Assembly (NCBI GenBank): GCA_024449915.1
Contig: JAMZAV010000647.1
Location: 1 to 64,000, forward strand
Length of the DNA: 64,000 nt
Direction of reading: 5' to 3'
From: Sweltsa coloradensis
Taxonomy: Eukaryota; Arthropoda; Insecta; Plecoptera; Chloroperlidae
A program made the translations under genes and the position numbers. Shown one piece after another: positions 12,293 to 23,778 of the stretch. Each line of letters opens with the position of its first letter. Position 1 is the first letter of the stretch. The notes below the pieces were generated by a model. The model had not been told where the DNA came from. It saw only the letters and a list, made by a program, of their open reading frames with translations, and did not search any database.

Positions 12293-12402
12293 CACCAGCT
12301 CGTTCATTTGTCAACTGCTGAAGATGGATCATTAGTGTGGTTGCATCATTGGTTCATTTTTTTCAAATCTGGTCATTTTTTCATTCGGGGAGAAAACTTA
12401 CG
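12293..12402 (+). CDS. SANTA domain copy 1, exon 1 (M18BP1/KNL2-like)
   Basis: 110-bp exon between tttattttttag and CG|gtaaga, start phase 0, end phase 2. It encodes about 36 residues that include VWLHHWFIFFKSGHFFIRGE. The pattern of hydrophobic residue, two spaced Trp, a beta-strand and a terminal xxGE/G turn is what the N-terminal part of SANTA domains looks like (L-x-x-W-x-V ... F-x-I-x-G). The equivalent exons of copies 2 and 3 (35065, 60577) carry I-x-A-N-W-I-P ... W-x-L-F-I-x-G at the same place and end in the same phase. In M18BP1/KNL2 the SANTA domain belongs to the centromere-targeting factor for CENP-A deposition; that role is inferred here. This copy has about seven extra residues at the front. 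Confidence 0.75.
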
Positions 12403-12536
12403 GTAAGAATTTATAACTTACAGCCTTTCCATTTCTTAAGTTTATTGTTTTAGTCCCGCTCCCCGGGGCCTAAGAGTTTGGTGGGATCCTCCCACCCCCT
12501 ACTCAATTTCATTCTTGGATAAAGGGTCTGATATTA

Positions 12537-13915
12537 TTGGATGAGCGTAGCGAGCGAAGCGAAGATTCCATTTCACTACACTGGAGAAAAAAATCCAGAA
12601 TGTTTTTTTTTTTGTATTTTTGTGAGTTTGTTAACACGATTCCGGCTAAACCGATACTCCGATTGCGATGAAATTTTATGGAGGCCTTCGAAATCTCTGA
12701 ACATAGAACTGCCACGTTTTTGAGCGCAATCGGGAAATTTTTTCTTATAAAAAACGCAATTTTACGATTTATTTCGATTTTTTTAAAATTTCTTCGACTT
12801 ATAACACCTACACGCTTTATCCGATTGTAATGATTTTTTCACAGAACCTTAACTTTATGAATTAAGATATTCGTGTGAAATTTGAGCGTAATCGAAAAAT
12901 TATTTCTCATAAAAATCGAAATTTTACGTTTTTTCTTTTTTAAGGCTATTCCACCGCGTTTTTCTATTTTCCAAAATATGCTACTAAGTCAAAATATAGT
13001 GAATGGCTTTGAAACATGGCTATTTTAGAAAATCAAAAATATTTTTTCCAAATTTTTCTGATCCTGTACACGGCCAATATAGCCACCTCAAAATAATTTC
13101 AAACTTCAATTCGCCAGGGCACACCATTCAACGTAGGGTGTTGTGCTTTTGTGACATTAATTTTCAACTGTTTTTCTTTGGACTGACTGAGAGAAAACAG
13201 ATTTATTTTAACAATTGTCTTTCCTGCGAATTTTTTCGTTTGGCGGTACAAATCGGTAAAAAATACCGCCAAACGAAAAAATTCGCTGGAAAGACAATTG
13301 TTAAAATAAATCTGTTTTCTCTCAGTCAGTCCATAGAAAAACAGTTAAAAATTAATGTCACAAAAGCACAACACCGTACGTTGAATGGTGTGCCCTGGCG
13401 AATTGAAGTTTGAAATTATTTTGAGGTGGCTATATTGGCCGTGTACAGGATCAGAAAAATTTGGAAAAAATATTTTTGATTTTCTAAAATAGCCATGTTT
13501 CAAAGCCATTCACTATATTTTAACTTAGTAGCATATTTTGGAAAATAGAAAAATGCGGTGGAATAGCCTTAAAACAATTCTTTGACTTATAACACCTACA
13601 TGCTTTATCCTATTGTAATGATTTTTTCACAGAACCTTAATTTCATGAATTAATATACTTGTGTTAAATTTGAGCGCAATCGAATAATTATTTCTTACGA
13701 AAATTGCAATTTTACGATTTTTTTTTTTTTTTTTTTAATTACGATTTATTAAAAAAATTAAGTTAATTTTTTATTTAATTTAATTTAATTTAAAAAAATC
13801 TTCGACTAAGTAATAATTTTTTCACAGAACAACAGAAAATCCGCGTAACACATGGCAGCTCAATGCACCAATTACGCTCATCCAACAACGCGGCGGGACT
13901 TAAGCGTTTTCCTAG
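12537..13915 (+). mobile_element. Helentron/HINE-like element, family A, with nested palindrome
   Basis: Starts TTGGATGAGCGTAGCG and ends ACGCTCATCCAACAACGCGG ... GCGTTTTCCTAG followed by T. The 5' TTGGATGAGCGT pairs with ACGCTCATCCAA just before the 3' hairpin (AACGC ... GCGTT), the layout of Helentron-derived DINE/HINE elements. The interior has degenerate repeated text (GATTTTTTCACAGAACCTTA). Nested element at 12943-13569. Confidence 0.7.
12943..13569. mobile_element. Large palindromic MITE nested in the family A HINE
   Basis: Arms of about 306 bp (12943-13248 and 13264-13569) are almost perfect inverted copies separated by about 15 bp. Outer ends AGGCTATTCCACCGC and its complement, flanked by TA on both sides, fit a Tc1/mariner-type insertion. 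The long ORF across it (13003-13413) is a by-product of the palindrome. Confidence 0.85.
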
Positions 13916-13944
13916 TTATTATTATTATTATTATTATTATTATT
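13916..13944. repeat. ATT microsatellite
   Basis: Run of (TTA)n between the 3' end of one HINE-like element and the 5' end of the next. Such short tandem repeats are common next to Helentron-type ends. Confidence 0.9.
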
Positions 13945-15371
13945 GAGCGAGCGTCTCCACTTGACTCTTATGGCTCGAATGTCTGTTTTTTTGTTTGTTT
14001 TTTCTGTTACTGCTTCGGTACAGGTCGCACCGTTTCTCTGATTGACCTGAAATTTTGCACACATGTACATATCACCTATGCGGGTTGCTGTACTATAGTT
14101 TTTGAACAAAATCCGATCGTTGGTTATAAAAATAAAAAATCGTTATGAAATCTTGCAGGGTCAATAAGTACAACATTCTCTCCTATTTTACAAATTTTCA
14201 GCTAAATCGGTCAAGACTTTAAGTAGTGTAGATAGAAATTACATTTTCATGGCAACGAAAAGTTGCACAAGAATTTTGGTCACTATGCACTGCCACCTAG
14301 AAGTAATCAAAATACTATCGAGGAAGCAGTTTATTATTTGTTAACAAATAGTTAAAAAATAGTTTCCCAAAGAAATGATGTCAAGGTCCTCTAGATGGCG
14401 GTGGATTTTATCCACAAAGAAAACTAAAGGGCCCTTTACACGAGGAAGTTGGAAAAGTAAAAAGAAAAAGTGAGGAGAAAAAGTAGCTTTTTTGTAGTAG
14501 AGATAGCATGCAGCTTATGGGACTTTTCGAGTTGCCTTCACACGGGGAAGTTGAAAAGTAAAAAGTGAAAAGTCTCCCAATTTGTCGGGCTCTGCTCGAC
14601 AAGTGAAAAGTGGAAAGAAGAATTGCCTTGAAGAGTTGACCGTGATTGGTCGACAACGTTGTCATTGAGTTCAACTTTGGCAAGAAATCGAGATGCAGAA
14701 AAACGTAACACCTTTGCCACAGCTTCATATATAAGTGGCGGTTGAAATTCCTGCCCGACTGTCAGCTGAGTGGCATTCTGTCAACTTGTTAAATACACGC
14801 AAAAACTGTGTTTCATAGCGTCTACCGAACTAGCACATTTAGTTTGCCCCAAAATAGAGAGGCAATGCAGAACCCGATCGCGGCTGAAGAAAGGCTGGCA
14901 GTGACGTTACCGTTTTTAGCATCAGGTTTGTACCTAACCTAGGCCTAGGCCTAGGTCCCACACAAGGCCCTAGGTCTTAAGCCTAGAACCTAGAATAGAT
15001 AGTAAACAAACACGCGCCAGTACTGTGTGAAGATCAAGAATGAAGAGAACAATTGTCATGGTTAGTTACCCCTACTTGCCGCATCAGTTTCGTACAAAGG
15101 CCGAGAGGTGACGCCAGGCACAAACTTTTTCTCTTCGTCCGTGTGAAGGCTTCGAAAAGCTACTCGTTCTTTTCACTTTTTACTTTTTCAAATTCCCCGT
15201 GTAAAAGGGCCCTTAAGAAAAGTTGAAGATCCGGGAAAAAGTTAATAAATAACCGTGATGATGTTCGCTCTCACGTGGGATAGGAGTGTCTCATGAGAAT
15301 GTCGTACTCGGGTCGTGTTGCACGTACCGGTGCTCGCTCAACAACGCGACGGGACTTTAGCGTTTTCCTAG
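13945..15371 (+). mobile_element. HINE-like element, family B, with nested TIR element
   Basis: Starts GAGCGAGCGTCTCCACTTGA after TT and ends GCTCGCTCAACAACGCGACG ... GCGTTTTCCTAG followed by T. The 5' GAGCGAGC pairs with GCTCGCTC next to the 3' hairpin. A second copy, without the nested insertion, lies at 31390-31957. Confidence 0.7.
14427..15214. mobile_element. TIR element beginning AAGGGCCCTTTACACG
   Basis: Terminal inverted repeats AAGGGCCCTTTACACG and CGTGTAAAAGGGCCCTT, extended by AAGTT ... AAAAGTAAAAAG on the left and its complement on the right. Possible 8-bp flanks AAGAAAAC/AAGAAAAG. No transposase. A relative with similar TIRs is at 53213-53877. Confidence 0.7.
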
Positions 15372-16084
15372 TTATTATTATTATCTGCCCACATTTAAAC
15401 GCCGATCGGAATGCCAGAATAAAGGTAATTGCTCACGATTTTAATTGTTTGCATAGAAACGCTGGCAAAGATTTGTTTATATGTTCATGCCAGACAAAAA
15501 TTACTTCATGTTACAGCCATCCCTATTTGATTTTATTTCTTGAAATAGATCAAAGATATTGCTGGGATATTCAAACAGGGAAAATATGCAATAGACTTAG
15601 GAAAATATGCAATAGACTTAGATCTTGTGGGGCCTTCAAAGTCCAACTCGCTACCTTCCCGTGGTTTGGCCTGTGAGTAGGGGAGTAGTGTATTCCTTTA
15701 AACTAAGGGCGAGCTCTGGCCGTTTGGGGTGCGTGTTGCAGAGAGAGCTCTCGCGCAACTTTTTATCATACCTTTCTTCATTCACACAGCCTTACTCATA
15801 TTTATTTTCTTCTTTCACTTTTTTCGTCTCCATACTTGCCGGCCCTCTCTGCAACGAGCACTCCTCCGTTCCCACCCAGTTTAACCCATCCTATCCAACA
15901 TCCTCACTCCTTCCCATTAACCCCCCTCGTCTTCCCTTACGTTCCTCCCATTGGAAAGAAGAAAACATGGTGGTAATCCACAATTATGGAAAATGAAAAT
16001 TTGAAAGATTCCAATACAATTGACATGGGCACTGATAACTCTACTGTTGAGTGCCCTAAAACAACATTAACTAACTAACTAGAT
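15372..16084. other. Unclassified sequence
   Basis: Holds an open frame of 123 codons (15625-15996) rich in Ser, Phe and Pro without a recognisable domain. The phrase GGCGAGCTCTGGC also occurs near 34347, so part of it is repetitive. A short (TAAC)n run ends it near 16080. Confidence 0.4.
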
Positions 16085-16089
16085 CTTGT

Positions 16090-16910
16090 GCTTATCAGCT
16101 TTACGCCGTAAAAGATATCTTGTCATTTAAATACCGTAAAATGGTATATATTGCTCTAGCTGAGTCAGTTTTATCGTACGGTATATAGGCTTGGGGTAAT
16201 GCGTCTTACTCGCAACTTAAAAATTTAATATCATTACAAAATAAAATTATAAAAATGATGAATGAAAGAGAAATCGTTGATGGGAGATGTGTCTCAGATT
16301 TGTATTTACTATTTGATGTTTTGCCAGTTACGGAAATCTTTGTTTATAAGCTGTTATTAAAGCATTATTTTGACAAAAAATATAAAATTCTTATTGACCA
16401 CAAGCCTTCAACTCGAGCCAAAAGTGCAGGAATATACCAGTAACCACCCTTTAACAATAAAAATGGAAAGAGATCGTTAAGCTACTCTGTACCTTTATAT
16501 TTTAATAAGATTCTTCCAGAAATTAAAGAATTAGATTCATTTAGAGATATATAAATTAAATTAAAGACATAGCCTATTTGCTTCAAAATAAAATTATAGT
16601 TGAGTGAGAAAATTGTGGTTGTGTGATTTTTATATTTTATGATTTTCAGCTATTTATCAATTTTCTTGTGTTCTGTTCATTCATTAATTGATTCATAATG
16701 TCAAACTTTATATAATTATCACATTTATTGTTTAGACTCACAGTCGGTAATTTCAATAATTTCAAAAAATCAAATTTCGATTATATTACCTATGTTAAGT
16801 GTTCAGAAGTGAATAAATCCTTATCTTTAAGAAACAGTTCCACAGATAAGCTGCATGCGCAGTTTGAGGAAGGTCGAATGTATTAAATATGTAAGGTTAT
16901 AAAATAAAGA
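16090..16910 (+). pseudogene. Non-LTR LINE relic, end of reverse transcriptase
   Basis: Reading through one stop gives KMVYIALAESVLSYGI, AWGNASYSQLKNLISLQNK and on to a stop at 16443. This is the C-terminal thumb region of CR1/Daphne-like reverse transcriptases (L-x-x-VLSYGI-x-AWG, LQN-x-I). An in-frame TAG lies within SYGI*AWG. After the stop there is AT-rich 3' UTR to about 16910. The element is 5'-truncated and dead. Confidence 0.7.
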
Positions 16911-16995
16911 AATGTATCTACAATAAAAAAAATAATAATAATCATCATAACTCAGTTCCAACTATGTCGGGTTGAGTGGTGGTTTTCCACCATTA

Positions 16996-17571
16996 TCAAG
17001 GGCATGAAACTGTAGATACTAAGCTTGCCAGACTCAGTGTTTCTTCCACATCATCTAACTCCTTCCTCTCCACCAATTTACTCCACTCTCTTCTGTCCTC
17101 CCACAGCTTTACTCTTGCCACATGCTCCCACACTTCATTCCGTTTTCCAACGTCTTCTTGAATTAATCTTTCCCATTTTTCTCTTGGCCTTCCTACTCTT
17201 CTTTTCCCCTCCTCTGCCGCTTCAAATTCTCGTCTTGGAATCCTCTCCCTGCCCATCCTTTTCATATGTCCAAACCATCTTAGACGTTCTCTTCCTAGCT
17301 TAAAATTCAATCTCTCCAATCCCAGTTCTTTCCTTATTTCATTACTTCTTATCTTGTCCATCTTTGTAACTCCCTTTATACTTCTTAAAAACTTCATTTC
17401 TGCTGCTTCCAGCTGACTCTCTTCTTTTGTTCCCACTGCCCATGTTACTGCCCCATATGTTAGTATAGGTACAAAATATGCTTTATACAGCAAATTTTTA
17501 CATTTTTGTGGGAACAACTCATTCCATAGTAACTTTCTCACCAATTGGTAAAACCCTTCTGCTTTTTGCAC
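16996..17571 (-). pseudogene. LINE reverse transcriptase, C-terminal part
   Basis: Minus-strand continuation of the RT beyond the hAT: GFYQLVRKLLW, ILTYGAVTWAVG, LEAAEMKFLRSIKGVTKMDK, RLRWFGHMKRMGRERIP, RVGRPREKWERLI and a stop at 16996. This is the thumb and tail typical of RTE-like LINEs. The open frame is intact from the hAT junction to the stop. Confidence 0.85.
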
Positions 17572-17578
17572 TCTAGAT

Positions 17579-20335
17579 CAGTGGTCTTCAACCTTTTGTG
17601 ACCCACGACCCACTACCCAAAGGGAAAAGGGATTGGAGTAACGAAACAATGGGGGGTGTGGGGGGGATGCCCCCCACCAACAGCGCCGCAGGCGATTTTT
17701 TTTTTAATACGTGTTTTTGACGTGGTTTTTAGTGTTTTAGAATATGTTACGACTTACGGGAGACACACATTAATGAATATAATTCCAAATGATTCCAAAA
17801 CGTTATTACGTAAAAGTAGGCCTACCTGTTTTTAATGCGAAACTTGAGCCTGGGTGTTTGCACAGAGGTTGTCCCATCTTGGTTGAAAGTCACATAACGC
17901 CACACGCATATCGTCGTCCGCTTGGAGTCGATTTCTCGCTTTTGTTTTCAAATTCGTCATTGTTGAAAAACCTTTTTCACACAAATACGATGTTGGGAAT
18001 ATCAGCAAAGTGGAGATAGCTTTTTCTGATAATTCAGCATATAGTCACTCGACGAAGTTAAATTAGCCCAAAACAGTTCCAGAGATGATTCATGAAATAC
18101 AGTTTTCAGCCTATTATCGCATGAAAGTTCAATGAGTTGATTTTCCAGACGAGTTTCTAAGTTTACAGTTAAAACATCTACTGAAAATGGGTTTTCGATC
18201 CACTCATGACCTTTTCGTATGTCCTCGGGAAAATACGATTTAAACGCGTTTTGTAGCTGTTCCAAATGTTGTTGGATGACATCATCAATATCTTCGAATG
18301 TAATCGAAGTGTCTTCTTCCAAAAACTCACTCACGCTTGGGAACACGTCAGACTTTCCTGATGCCACCTTTGCTTTGAGAAGTCTGAGTTTTTTTCTGAA
18401 AAGTCTCAATCTTTTTTGCGTGGTCAAAAATTGAAAAGTTGTCCCCCTGCATTGACAGATTTAACTCATTTAGTAAGTTAAATATGTCAGCTAAGTAGGC
18501 TAACTTCAGAATCCATTTTGAGTCATGAAAGAACTCTGCATAAGGTGAGCGTTTATTATTCAACAATTGGAGCACCTCATGACGTAGTTCGAAAATTCGC
18601 TGAAGACACCTTCCCCTTGACAGCCAGCGCACCTCCGTGTGTAGTAGCAAAGCTTTATGCATAGAGCCCATTTCTGTACATAAGATGCCAAACAAACGCG
18701 AATTCAATGCATTGGCTTTGATATAATTTACTATTTTCACAGCTTCGGCAAGGACTTCGTTAAGCTCACTCGACATTCGTTTTGAAGCTAGAGCTTCGCG
18801 GTGCAAGATGCAGTGTGTCCAGGTAATATTCGGAACGATGTCTTTCAACAACTTTGCTAGTCCAACATGTTTTCCGGTCATGGCAGCTGCGCCATCCGTT
18901 GTTATTGCAACACAGTTTTGAATATTTATACTGTTTGTAGTACAAAAGTTCATTAATACTCGAAAAATATCTCGTCCGGTGGTAGTACTTTCTAATTTAG
19001 TGCTGAATAAGATATCCTCGTGAATTTTATTATTGTAACAATACCGTACGTATGATAGCAAAATAGCTTCATTGGCAATGTCAGTGCTCTCATCAAGCTG
19101 TAAAGAGAACTTGACTGCTGTTAACCGAGAAACAAGTTGATTTTTTAAGTCGTCACTTATGGCTGATACACGCCGTGCAAACTGTAGTATCAGAGAGCGG
19201 AACTACTTTTAACTGGTTGGCCACTTTTTCACTCACCATTTCAGTACAAATGTCAATAGCGGCTGGTAAAATAAGCTCTTCGCCGACCGTGTACGGTTTC
19301 AAACATTGTGCGATTCGATACAAAACCAAAGAAGATGCTTTTAGTGCTGATTGTGACAGGTGGAATAGTGTTTAATAACCTTTTTATGTTTATTTATCTC
19401 CACTTTTAACCGTTGAAAGTAATCTAAAGATTTTTCTTTTAAACTGGGATGTTTTGTTTCTAAATGTCTCTTAGTTTTGATGGTTTTAAGCTTTCATTGG
19501 CCAGTAATTCTCCACAAATAACACATTGAGGCAAATCCAATCCATCTTTGTTAAAAGCACAAAAACCGAACTTCAGATAACTATCATCGTACTTTCGACC
19601 AGCACCTATTTTTGGCCTCTTACATTCAGATAGGCCTACAACCGAAGTTTGATTGAGTTCTGCAGCTGCAGTTGAAGTCGATGGAAACGGCACTTCCACA
19701 ACTGCATTCAGTAAGGAAGTGTTTGTTGCGGTAGGTCTAGTTGGAGGTAGCAGCGGTGTCTTTCGAATCACAAACCTATCCATTTTTATAAAACACAGTA
19801 TGGCTATGAGTATTGTTCGCAAAACACCTCACTACGCAAAATCATACGCTCTTACTCACGCAATCACGCCCGACAAACTTTGCAGATACTTGAGATATTG
19901 CGTGTACGCGCAAGGTGGACTCGCACTTGACTGCCGAAAATATCTGCAAGCATTTTTCACCACCCCTCCTACTCACCCTGGCCATAACGGGACTTTCCTT
20001 ACCCCGTCCTGCCTTTGTGTGGTTCATTGACCTGTCCGGTTGTTAAGAATTCGGGTGAAATTTCTATTTGGTGTCGGCTGGGACGACCAACCTGTCTGTT
20101 CAGCTGTGCAGTAGGCCTACACTCTTCAAAAGATTGTCTATTTTCTTTGGTCGCTCAAACATCTGCAAACTCGGAAATAAATAATTTAAGGTTGTTTGTG
20201 GTACGCGGGCGGGTAATACCGTTTTGGGGGCTTTTGCTAAACCTATGAATATTTCACAGAACCAGATTCGGCGACCCAATTTAAAATGCCCCGCGACCCA
20301 CTAGTGGGTCGCGACCCACCGGTTGAAGACCACTG
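17579..20335. mobile_element. hAT transposon inserted in the LINE
   Basis: 2757 bp with TIRs CAGTGGTCTTCAACC and GGTTGAAGACCACTG. Exact 8-bp duplication CTCTAGAT at 17571-17578 and 20336-20343. A decayed transposase is encoded on the minus strand. The subterminal region near 17640-17705 has a GC-rich stretch (GCGCCGCAGGCG) similar to that of other hATs in this window. Confidence 0.92.
17840..19822 (-). pseudogene. BED zinc-finger hAT transposase (ZBED5-like), decayed
   Basis: Minus-strand pieces in order: 19460-19822, with the BED-finger stretch YLKFGFCAFN, LPQCVICGELLANESLKPSK; an interrupted stretch 19062-19460; then 18348-19061 with the RNase H-like core CVAITTDGAAAMTGKHVGLA and ITWTHCILHREALASK, EVRWLSRGRCLQR; then 18002-18427; and, after a frameshift near 18015, a hAT C-terminal block (SYLCEKGFSTM, ARNRLQADDDMRVAL). 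Another frameshift lies near 18420 and stops near 19200-19460. Such proteins cut and move hAT DNA; some relatives are domesticated, but the breaks here argue this copy is dead. Confidence 0.85.
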
Positions 20336-21794
20336 CTCTAGATGACACTTCCCTACACACTTTTGCATCTTTTGTCAATATACTTCCCAAATATTTAAAT
20401 TCTTCTTTTTCTTCTAAGACTTCTCCCCGTAGTACAATATTTTCCATGTCTCTAGGCCTGCCCTTTGTTTTCTTTTGCATACGCAAACATTCACTCTTTT
20501 TCTGATTGATTTTTAGACCAAACTCTGTAGTAACTTCGTTCCATCTGTCCACCTTCTCCTGCACTTCTCTGGCACTCTCACCCCAAATCAACACATCGTC
20601 CGCAAACACTAATGTTTTTGTGTCCCTTCCATCTGTATTTTGTTCCACTCTTCTTATAATTTCATCCATTACAACAGTAAAGAGTGTTGGAGATAACACA
20701 CTACCTTGTCGCAAGCCCTCATTTACTTGAAACCATTCTGACCTACCCATATCTGTCTGTACACAACTTTCACTCCTTTGATATGTACTTTGTATCCTGT
20801 CTATTAAACCTCTTCCCACTCCTTTTATCTCTAGACATTCCCATACTTTCTCTCTAGGCAGGCGATCGTATGCCTTCTCCAGATCCAAAAACACAATGTG
20901 CATTTCTTTCCCATTTTGCCATCTCCCCTCCATTGTCTGTCTTATAGCAAATATGGGATCAATAGTAGACCGTCCACTTCTGAACCCATATTGTTCTTCT
21001 CTTAGATCTGTGTCATATACCTCCTTCAGTCTTAGTTCTATAACTTTCTCATAAATTTTTGCACACTGACACATTAATGTCACCCCTCTATAATTTTCAC
21101 ATTTCTTACGGTCACCTTTCTTAAACAGCGGTACAATTATACCTCTTTTCCAATCTTCCGGTACCTTCTTTTGTTTCCACGCAGCACTTATTACTCGAAA
21201 TAACCATCTTCTTCCTTCCGCACCTGATGCTTTGATCATTTCCACAGAAATGTCATCCACTCCCGGAGCTCTACCATTCTTCATGGCTCCTAACGCCCGT
21301 GCCACCTCTTGTTCTGTTACCTCGTCTTCTTCATCTTCTCCACTTGCCTCTTCCTCTTTCTCTGCATTTAAATTTTCACTAACCTGTACATTTAGCAGAT
21401 CTTTGAAATATTTCCTCCACATTTCTTGTATTTCCTGTGGGTTGTTTGTAACTTGACCATTTTCATTTACCATGACCTTTTGTTCTTCCCTTTCTTGTCT
21501 TTTTGTCTTTACTAGTCCGTACATAATTTTCTTATTTCCCTGGAAGTCATCTTCTAATTTACCAGCAAATTCTTCCATTGCTTTTTCTTTCTCCTCCTTC
21601 ACAATTTGTTTCACATCGGTTTTTCGCCTACGGTACTCGTACTCAGTTTCTGTAGATTTGCACTTTTCATTCTTTTTCCAAGCTAGTTTCCTTCTCCCGA
21701 ACTGCATCTCGTACCCTCTCGTTCCACCATCGCGTTTCTTTCTCTTTCCTCCTTCCACTGACTCTTCCACACAACTCTTCTGCACTTGACACAA
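20336..21794 (-). pseudogene. LINE reverse transcriptase, N-terminal and palm part
   Basis: About 485 codons on the minus strand with the usual RT blocks: VPEDWKRGIIVPLFKKGDRK, ENYRGVTL, EEQYGFRSGRST, a LDLEKAYDRLPRE block, EGLRQGSVLSPTLF and the catalytic LVFADDVLIWG. Catalytic residues are intact here. The frame is cut at 20336-20343 by the target-site duplication of a hAT element; the C-terminal part resumes at 17571. Removing the hAT and one duplicate copy would put both parts in the same frame, so the insertion hit a still-open ORF. Confidence 0.88.
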
Positions 21795-22808
21795 AAACCT
21801 TCTTAAAGTTTTGCCATTCTTCTTCTATTTCTCCCACTTCATTTGTAGGTGTTTGGTCACTAATTCTTGTCATAAACTCTTCTTGCACTATCGTAGATTG
21901 CAGTTTCCACACTTTTAGTCTTTTGTGCCGGTTCTTTATTCTCTTTTGGGTCTGTACCATCATTCTAAACTTCCCCAACACCAGCCTGTGGTCTCCATCC
22001 AATGATATTGATGGCATTACCCTCACATCCTCAAGATTTCTCATTACTTATTTTCCTATACATAGATAATCAATTACTGTCTCTGATCTGTCTTCACCAT
22101 ATCCATATCTCGTTATTTGTTGGGTTCTACGTTTCTTGAACCAATTATTTCCTATAACTAACGAGTTTCTGGCACACGTTTCTAACAATTTCTCTCCATC
22201 TCTGTTTCTTGCATCTATCCCATGTCTGCCCATAACCTCTTCAAATCCTTTTCTATCTTTCCTATTCTTGCATTAAAATCCCCCATTACTACAATAGTAT
22301 TCGATGTCATAATTGCTTCTAATTTTGCCACAAACTCATCCTTCTCAACCACTGGTCTTCCTGTTTGAGGCGCATACACCTGAATGAATTCGATTGTCAT
22401 GCTGTCATCGCACAAGATGTACATCTGTATCATTCTATCACTATGGCTATTCACATTTACAATACTGTCTTTCCATTCAGGGCTTACCACAAATGCTACC
22501 CCATTTCTTCCCTCCACTCCTCCAGACCACCACAGCTTGTATCCTTCTCTGAGATTCTTGTTTCCACACCCTTTCCACTTTGTCTCACTGAGTCCCATTA
22601 TACACAGTTTCTGTTCTTTCATGACATCAATGATCTCTTCGATTTTTCCATTAAGTGACACTATATTTATTGTGCCCACATTTATAACTTTTCCTTTTTT
22701 CCTGTGTGATGATGTTCTCCCTATTTTGTTTAGTTTTCTCCTTTGTCCACGGTCTATGCCTAACTTCTTTTTCTCCACACCCACCTTGTGTGAAAATCCT
22801 TCTGCCAC
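21667..22808 (-). pseudogene. LINE AP-endonuclease domain, frameshifted
   Basis: Three minus-strand pieces: 22215-22808, 22048-22233 and 21667-22044. They give the apurinic endonuclease core: VGTINIVSLNGKIEEI, IMGLSETKWKG, a NGVAFVV block, FIQVYAPQTG, VVMGDFNARIG and, in the last piece, SLDGDHRLVLGKF (the S-D-H motif with D-H present). A frameshift near 22220 and an in-frame stop at 22048-22050 break it. The domain normally nicks the target DNA; this copy cannot be made as one protein. Confidence 0.82.
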
Positions 22809-23296
22809 ATTGTTTCAGATTCCTTTCCTTTTTTTCTTACATTCACATCTAGGCCTAGCCATTTTCCCTCGTTGCTCATTACGAAGCGTTTTGCTCTTAT
22901 TCCCACTTCTCTTGCTCTGGTCCATTTCTCTTCTATTCCTTCCACCCCATTCATGTCTATATATTCTACTTCAATCCTCTTGCATATTTCTTTTATGTCA
23001 TTATTGACACCTAAGCTTAAACCTCTCCAGGTGCTTAGCCCACACATGCCTATCTTGGCATTATAAAACTTTCTCTTCACCAATACAAGTAAGCCTTGTA
23101 GATTCCCTAGCATGACTGCCTTTTCCTCTCCAGCCCACTTCTCTCTGTTCCCTGCACATATAACAGCCACTTCTATATTTCCATCTGATTTGTACTCTTC
23201 TACCTTCTTTTTAAGTTCATTTATCCTGATACCTGGGTAAACCCTAGCCCTGTACTCCACTCCAACACAAAAATTATTTGCTGTTGTACCCGACAC
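22760..23296 (-). pseudogene. LINE ORF1-like region
   Basis: 178-codon open frame on the minus strand ending 49 bp into the endonuclease frame. It has GLSTWRGLSLGVNNDIKEIC and RIEVEYIDMNG, reminiscent of the SGNH/esterase-like ORF1 of some LINEs (a hydrolase-like domain followed by an E-Y-I-D-M-N motif). There is no independent start signal, and it may be the upstream part of one frameshifted ORF. Function is inferred from position; confidence is moderate. Confidence 0.5.
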
Positions 23297-23369
23297 ATCT
23301 CCAATTAGTATACCTAATGCTTTTTTAAAAAATAATTTAAAAAAATATATATAATATATTATTATTATT

Positions 23370-23640
23370 GATTCATAGCAATTGTCGTAAAAGTTTGCCC
23401 CGATTGGGGTTTGAGCCCAGAACCTCTGGCTTAAGGTTCCATAGCTCTACCAATTAAGCTACCGGGACTACAGAATAAACCTTTACTAAACTGCTATTTG
23501 TTGCACGACTGTTGACTTCCATGACATAAATCCAACAGAAGACTGCAAACAAAAAGGTTGGGAAGTCCTCCCAATGAAAATCAATTCTGTGGCTTAGTGG
23601 GTTGACTCTTCATACAATAATTATTATTTATCATGTTTTC
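23370..23640 (-). mobile_element. tRNA-derived SINE
   Basis: On the minus strand a tRNA-like head (about 23398-23468) has an A-box-like TAGCTTAATTGGTAGAGC and a B-box-like GGGCTCAAACCCC. The tail (ACTGCTATTTGTTG ... CAGAAGACTGCA) is shared with 48895-49170 and partly with 26990-27160. Not a functional tRNA gene, because it sits in a repeated unit. Confidence 0.7.
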
Positions 23641-23644
23641 ACAG

Positions 23645-23778
23645 CACTAAGAAGATTTGGGAAAGTCGCTCACTGACTCAATATAAAAGACTTGACTCAA
23701 GAAATCTCACATCAACTAATGGCGGGCGTGGCATTCGACTGAAAGGAGAGATGAATACCAGGGGAATGAAGGGTACTG
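23645..23778 (+). CDS. SANTA domain copy 1, exon 2
   Basis: 134-bp exon between gttttcacag and ACTG|gtaagt, start phase 2, end phase 1. The reading frame joins that of 12293-12402 without a stop. It encodes about 45 residues: KKIWESRSLTQYKRLDSRNL, then TSTNGGRGIRLKGEMNTRG. The W-x-S-x-x-I/L-x-x-x-R-x-L-x-T-x-(S/N)G-x-x-x-x-L-x-G pattern is the central signature of SANTA domains, and this is the copy closest to the family pattern. The exon is followed by a large intron that holds HINE elements. Among the three copies this is the strongest single piece of evidence for the family assignment. Confidence 0.82.

Larger units (their letters stand above)
16920..23330 (-). mobile_element. RTE-like LINE (copy 1), nearly full length, cut by a hAT
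   Basis: On the minus strand, pieces of an ORF1-like region, an AP endonuclease and a reverse transcriptase follow one another from about 23296 to 16996. The 3' end carries a short (ATT/ATC)n tail (16924-16950). A 2.76-kb hAT (17579-20335) interrupts the reverse transcriptase ORF. A 5'-truncated copy of the same family lies at 32852-35010. The clade (RTE/Proto2-like) is a judgement from the LEAAEMKFLRSIKG and RLRWFGHMKRMG motifs. Confidence 0.82.

Noticed and set aside
13003..13413. 136-codon open frame
   Set aside because: It lies wholly within the near-perfect palindrome 12943-13569 and has no recognisable domain; inverted repeats often give long frames on both strands.
15625..15996. 123-codon frame as an extra exon
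   Set aside because: No acceptor and donor in matching phase, and part of its text is repeated near 34347.
17840..19822. Domesticated hAT transposase gene
   Set aside because: The frame is broken by several frameshifts and stops, and intact TIRs with an exact target duplication show an ordinary transposon copy.
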